From NCBI GenBank assembly GCA_040218145.1, contig JAVJQK010000007.1, forward strand, positions 124,001 to 188,000: a DNA stretch of 64,000 nt. The letters are read 5' to 3'. The notes under the pieces were generated by a model. The model saw only the letters and a program-made list of their open reading frames with translations, made no database searches and was not told the DNA's origin. Position 1 is the stretch's first letter, and the number at the start of each line of letters is the position of its first letter. Shown piece after piece: positions 61,442 through 64,000 of this stretch. The stretch comes from Sandaracinaceae bacterium. GTDB taxonomy: Bacteria; Myxococcota_A; Polyangia; Polyangiales; Sandaracinaceae. The position numbers were made by a program, and so were the translations under genes.

Positions 61442-61987
61442 TCAGCGCAACGAATAGGTGCGCGCGTAGCGCGGGTCGATCTCGTCCGCGGTGCCCTGCG
61501 CCAGGAGCCACGCGAAGCAGCGCGCGTGACGGCGGGGCACGCGGATCGTCTCGGGCCTCTCGAGCGTGCCGAAGACCCAGTCCCACAGCGGCGAGGTGAC
61601 GCCGTGGTTGGCCTTCGGCGCCTGGAAGTGGTGGTGCAGGTGGTGGCGCCGCGCCCACGCGCCGTAGGCGTTGCGCGGGCCGCGGAGGTGGGTCGCCCGG
61701 TGCAGCGCCTCGTAGAAGCGCCAGCCGGCGAAGGTGCCGAAGACGACGGCCGCCCCACCCCATCCGACGAGCGGCACGAGGAGCGCCGTGAGGCCGCCGA
61801 GCACGGGGATCGCCAGGAGCACCTTCTTGCGCATCGGCGAGAAGTAGTCCGGCGTGGCGTGGTGCGAGAGGTGCTCGCGCGCGATCGTCTTGCCCAGCTT
61901 GAACTGGTGGCCCGCGAAGCGATGCAAGACGTACTCGAGCAGCGTCCAGACGACGAGGCCCCCCACGAATCCGAGCGCGATGTTCAT
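61442..61987 (-). CDS. Fatty acid hydroxylase / sterol desaturase family membrane enzyme
   Basis: A 181-residue membrane protein with the diiron His clusters of the fatty acid hydroxylase superfamily: LHRFAGH, EHLSHHA, LHRATH and RRHHLHHHF. There are four hydrophobic segments (about 3-20, 60-100). It is close in size to CrtZ-like carotenoid hydroxylases and short C4-sterol/fatty acid hydroxylases, which insert a hydroxyl into a lipid using O2. The substrate is unknown. The ATG overlaps the stop of the TetR gene (ATGA), so it is coexpressed with its likely regulator. Confidence 0.87.
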   Translation of the reverse strand: MNIALGFVGGLVVWTLLEYVLHRFAGHQFKLGKTIAREHLSHHATPDYFSPMRKKVLLAIPVLGGLTALLVPLVGWGGAAVVFGTFAGWRFYEALHRATHLRGPRNAYGAWARRHHLHHHFQAPKANHGVTSPLWDWVFGTLERPETIRVPRRHARCFAWLLAQGTADEIDPRYARTYSLR

Positions 61988-62718
61988 TCGATCTCCTCCC
62001 TCATCTGCACGGTCAATACCTCGGCCGCCAGCGCCAGCGCGGCGTCCACCCGGACCGGGTCCGCGCCCCACCCGAGCAGCACGGTCCGGTAGAGCTCCTG
62101 CGCGAGCGGGCCCGGCCGGAACGCGTCCACGCCGAAGCGGTCGAGCTTCCTCAACTGCAAGACTCCTTGCAACGCGCCCCAGAGCAGGTTGCCGCGACGG
62201 CTCACGTCGCCGGGGCGGAGCGCGCCGACCGCCTCCGCCTCCACCAGGAGCGCGGGCACGCTGCCGAAGAGCGCGAGCAGGACCGGCATCGCCGGCGCGG
62301 CCGCCTCGGTGCCGACCATGGGCTCGGGCTCCCCGAGCCAGCGGCTGAGCAGCCGGAAGTGCGCCGGCCGGCGTGTCGGCAGCGTCTCGTAGACCTGGGC
62401 GAGCGCGACGATGCGGGCCAGCGCCGCGATCTGTTCGGAGGCGGGCTCGCGCGCGAGGTGCGCGTCCAGCCTGCGTCGGGCCTCGGCGAGCTCCTCCGCC
62501 AGCAGCTCGAGCACCCGTCGCTGCACGGCGAGCAGGAGCGCGTCCTTCGACGGGAAGTAGCGGTAGAAGGCGCCGATGGCGTAGCCCAGCTCGTCCGCCA
62601 GGCGCTTCATCGTCAGGGCGTCGAAGCCCTCCTCGGTGACGATGGCGAGCGCCGCCTCGACGATGGCCGCGCTCGTCTCCTCGCGGCGCTTGGCGCGGGC
62701 CGTCTTCTTCTTCTTCAT
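61984..62718 (-). CDS. TetR-family transcriptional regulator
   Basis: A 244-residue regulator with an N-terminal HTH (AAIVEAALAIVTEEGFDALTMKRLADELGYAIGAFYRYFPSKDALL) and a helical ligand-binding C-terminus. ATG 62718 is preferred to GTG 62745 because the latter lies inside the 62731-62745 palindrome. It is co-transcribed with the fatty acid hydroxylase and divergent from an alpha/beta hydrolase, with two palindromic operators between; lipid-type effectors are likely, by context. Confidence 0.9.
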   Translation of the reverse strand: MKKKKTARAKRREETSAAIVEAALAIVTEEGFDALTMKRLADELGYAIGAFYRYFPSKDALLLAVQRRVLELLAEELAEARRRLDAHLAREPASEQIAALARIVALAQVYETLPTRRPAHFRLLSRWLGEPEPMVGTEAAAPAMPVLLALFGSVPALLVEAEAVGALRPGDVSRRGNLLWGALQGVLQLRKLDRFGVDAFRPGPLAQELYRTVLLGWGADPVRVDAALALAAEVLTVQMREEIE

Positions 62719-62730
62719 CGGCGGCAACTC

Positions 62731-62763
62731 GTGAACCACGTTCACAACAATGAACGACGTTCA
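62731..62763. promoter_or_regulatory. Two palindromic operators between the TetR and hydrolase genes
   Basis: GTGAAC-CAC-GTTCAC (62731-62745) and TGAAC-GAC-GTTCA (62751-62763) are perfect palindromes of 15 and 13 bp with the same half-site TGAAC. Their centres are 19 bp apart. They lie in the narrow divergent region and are the probable binding sites of the adjacent TetR protein, controlling both directions. Confidence 0.75.
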
Positions 62764-62797
62764 CGAAATGTCAAGGGAGCCGCGTCGACGCCTTGCG

Positions 62798-63628
62798 ATG
62801 CGCGGAGCGGACGTCTACCAGGCGCGGGTGCGTCGCCTCGTCCCCTGGATCGCCCTCGCCTCGCTCGGGTGCCTCGATGGGCACCAGCCCAAGGCGCGGT
62901 TCACGCACCGCTGGATGGAGGCGGGCGGGGTGCGGGCGATCGTGGCCGGCGGGACCGACGGGCGCGGCGGCGGTGAGGGGCCGGTGCTGGTCTACCTGCA
63001 CGGCTTCGCGTCGCTGCCCGAGGATCAGCTGCCGCTCCGCGATGGCCTCGACGTGCCGGCCGGGACGCGCTTCGTCTTCCCGGAGGGGGGGCTCGGGGTG
63101 ACGCTCGCCGAGGGGCCGCGGCGCGCGTGGTGGCTCATCGACCGACCGCTCCGGCGCCGCATGCGCGCGGGGGCCATCGACGCTCTCAGTCACCACCGCC
63201 CCCCGGGGCTCGCGGCCGCGCGCGTGACGACGACGCGCCTGCTCCGCGCGGTGGAGCGAGAGCTGGGCGCGCCGCCCGAGCGCACGGTGGTCGCGGGGTT
63301 CAGCCAGGGGGCGATGCTCGCGTGCGATCTCGCGCTGCGATCCGAGCGGCCGTACGCCGGGCTCGGGGTGCTGAGCGGCACCTTGCTCGCGGAGTCCGAC
63401 TGGGGCCCTCGCATGCCGCGTCACCCGCACATGCCGGTCTTCGTGTCCCACGGCCGCGCCGATCCGCTCCTCCCGTACGCGATGGCCGAGCGCCTGGCCG
63501 CGCGCCTCCGCGCGGGTGGACACCCGGTGCGCTGGTACGCGCACGACGCGGGGCACGAGATGACCGAGGGCACGGCCGACGCCTTCAGCGCGTTCGTCTA
63601 CGAGTCCTTGCTCGCTCCGTCCCGTTGA
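62798..63628 (+). CDS. Alpha/beta hydrolase (carboxylesterase/phospholipase family) lipoprotein
   Basis: A protein of ~276 residues with a lipoprotein-like N-terminus (VPWIALASLGC) and an esterase fold: LVYLHGFAS (oxyanion strand), the nucleophile elbow VVAGFSQGAML, Asp in SHGRADPLLPY and the catalytic His in HDAGHEMTEG. It resembles the phospholipase/carboxylesterase family (YpfH, acyl-protein thioesterases). The start is uncertain: ATGs at 62750, 62768 and 62798 and a GTG at 62825 are in frame; 62750 lies in the operators, so I used 62798. It is divergent from TetR and probably repressed by it. Confidence 0.83.
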   Translation: MRGADVYQARVRRLVPWIALASLGCLDGHQPKARFTHRWMEAGGVRAIVAGGTDGRGGGEGPVLVYLHGFASLPEDQLPLRDGLDVPAGTRFVFPEGGLGVTLAEGPRRAWWLIDRPLRRRMRAGAIDALSHHRPPGLAAARVTTTRLLRAVERELGAPPERTVVAGFSQGAMLACDLALRSERPYAGLGVLSGTLLAESDWGPRMPRHPHMPVFVSHGRADPLLPYAMAERLAARLRAGGHPVRWYAHDAGHEMTEGTADAFSAFVYESLLAPSR

Positions 63629-63648
63629 CCCAAGCTCGGCCCCCGCCG

Positions 63649-64000
63649 ATGCCCGAAGGCAACCCCGCGAAATCCGAACGCGATCGCCGACGCTGGGCGG
63701 TGGTGCTGGGGATCGTGGCCGCGCTCGGGTGGCTCGGGCTCGCCGCGCTCGCCGACGGCTACTTCGCGCACGGCTGGAGCGCGCGCTGGTACTGGACCGA
63801 CGCGGACGGCGAGCGCCACCTCGTCGATCGCACCGTCGAGCACCGCACGACCTTCCCCAACGTGCACCGCCCCATCGCGCGCTACGTGCAGGGCTGGCCC
63901 TTCGAGCGCCTGGCGCGCCCGGAGGACCTCCCGGAGATCGACGCGGAGCTGCGCGCGCGCCTCGAGGTGCCGGACGGCCCGGCGCGGTACCTCTCCCTTC
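63649..64000 (+). CDS. N-terminal part of a membrane-anchored protein (3' end outside window)
   Basis: The ATG at 63649 opens a frame with no stop to the window end (117 residues). The N-terminus is charged, followed by one transmembrane helix (about 16-37, WAVVLGIVAALGWLGLAALADG). After it the chain is exported-looking, beginning FAHGWSARWYWTDADGERHLVDRTVEH. I do not recognise it from this part. It lies 20 bp after the hydrolase stop, so an operon with it is likely. Confidence 0.6.
   Translation, partial: MPEGNPAKSERDRRRWAVVLGIVAALGWLGLAALADGYFAHGWSARWYWTDADGERHLVDRTVEHRTTFPNVHRPIARYVQGWPFERLARPEDLPEIDAELRARLEVPDGPARYLSL

Overview
The window is very GC-rich DNA with dense coding. It looks like a chromosome segment of a Myxococcota bacterium, probably a Polyangia/Sandaracinaceae-like lineage. 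The reasons are Ser/Thr (pseudo)kinases with membrane segments, many lipoproteins with TPR, YD or Asp/Gly-rich calcium-type repeats, DUF2378-type proteins, NtrC-family regulators, a PilT motor ATPase and large iterative synthases. This assignment is inference from gene content; there is no rRNA or other phylogenetic marker, and I saw no tRNA, CRISPR array, phage or insertion sequence.

Layout. 1-24 kb is mostly ordinary chromosome: a truncated NTR/TIMP-like gene, a YD-repeat lipoprotein, infA, a peroxiredoxin-like gene, a GDPD esterase, a secreted papain-like protease with P domains, a universal stress protein, a patatin phospholipase overlapping a CPBP protease gene, TPR proteins, a SemiSWEET/hemerythrin pair, trpS, a membrane Ser/Thr kinase, a YchJ-type protein and lipoproteins, one of which may be split by a frameshift. 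23.8-24.4 kb is a non-coding island with degenerate repeats.

24.4-36.3 kb is a run of minus-strand genes. In transcription order they are: an NtrC-family activator, a five-heme cytochrome lipoprotein, a FIST sensor, a hybrid histidine kinase with three receivers, a lone receiver, a 589-aa fusion of a DMATS-type aromatic prenyltransferase with a heme-oxygenase-like diiron oxidase, a class-V PLP enzyme and an O-methyltransferase. From FIST to the methyltransferase the genes overlap or are separated by at most about 18 bp. This looks like a sensory module transcribed together with a small prenylated-metabolite pathway, and it is my first candidate for an undescribed system.

36.4-42.7 kb holds a DUF2378-like gene, a frameshifted Glu/Ala-rich TPR gene, a VOC protein overlapping a second sigma-54 activator, and a tail-anchored pseudokinase. 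42.8-56.4 kb is an overlapping four-gene operon: two PUFA/PKS-like megasynthases (KS-like, KS, AT, four ACPs, C-terminal DH-like region; then KS-like, KS, KR, DH), a dedicated Sfp-type phosphopantetheinyl transferase and an orphan TRAP-type binding protein. There is no enoyl reductase, so the product should be a polyene-like chain. All four ACPs carry Thr where the phosphopantetheine-bearing Ser is expected. This is my second candidate.

56.4-64 kb carries a DUF2378 gene divergent from the synthase operon, a SPOR-domain protein, a PilT-family ATPase, a transpeptidase, an FHA-GGDEF diguanylate cyclase, a TetR-fatty-acid-hydroxylase pair with a double palindromic operator, an alpha/beta hydrolase and a gene cut by the window end.
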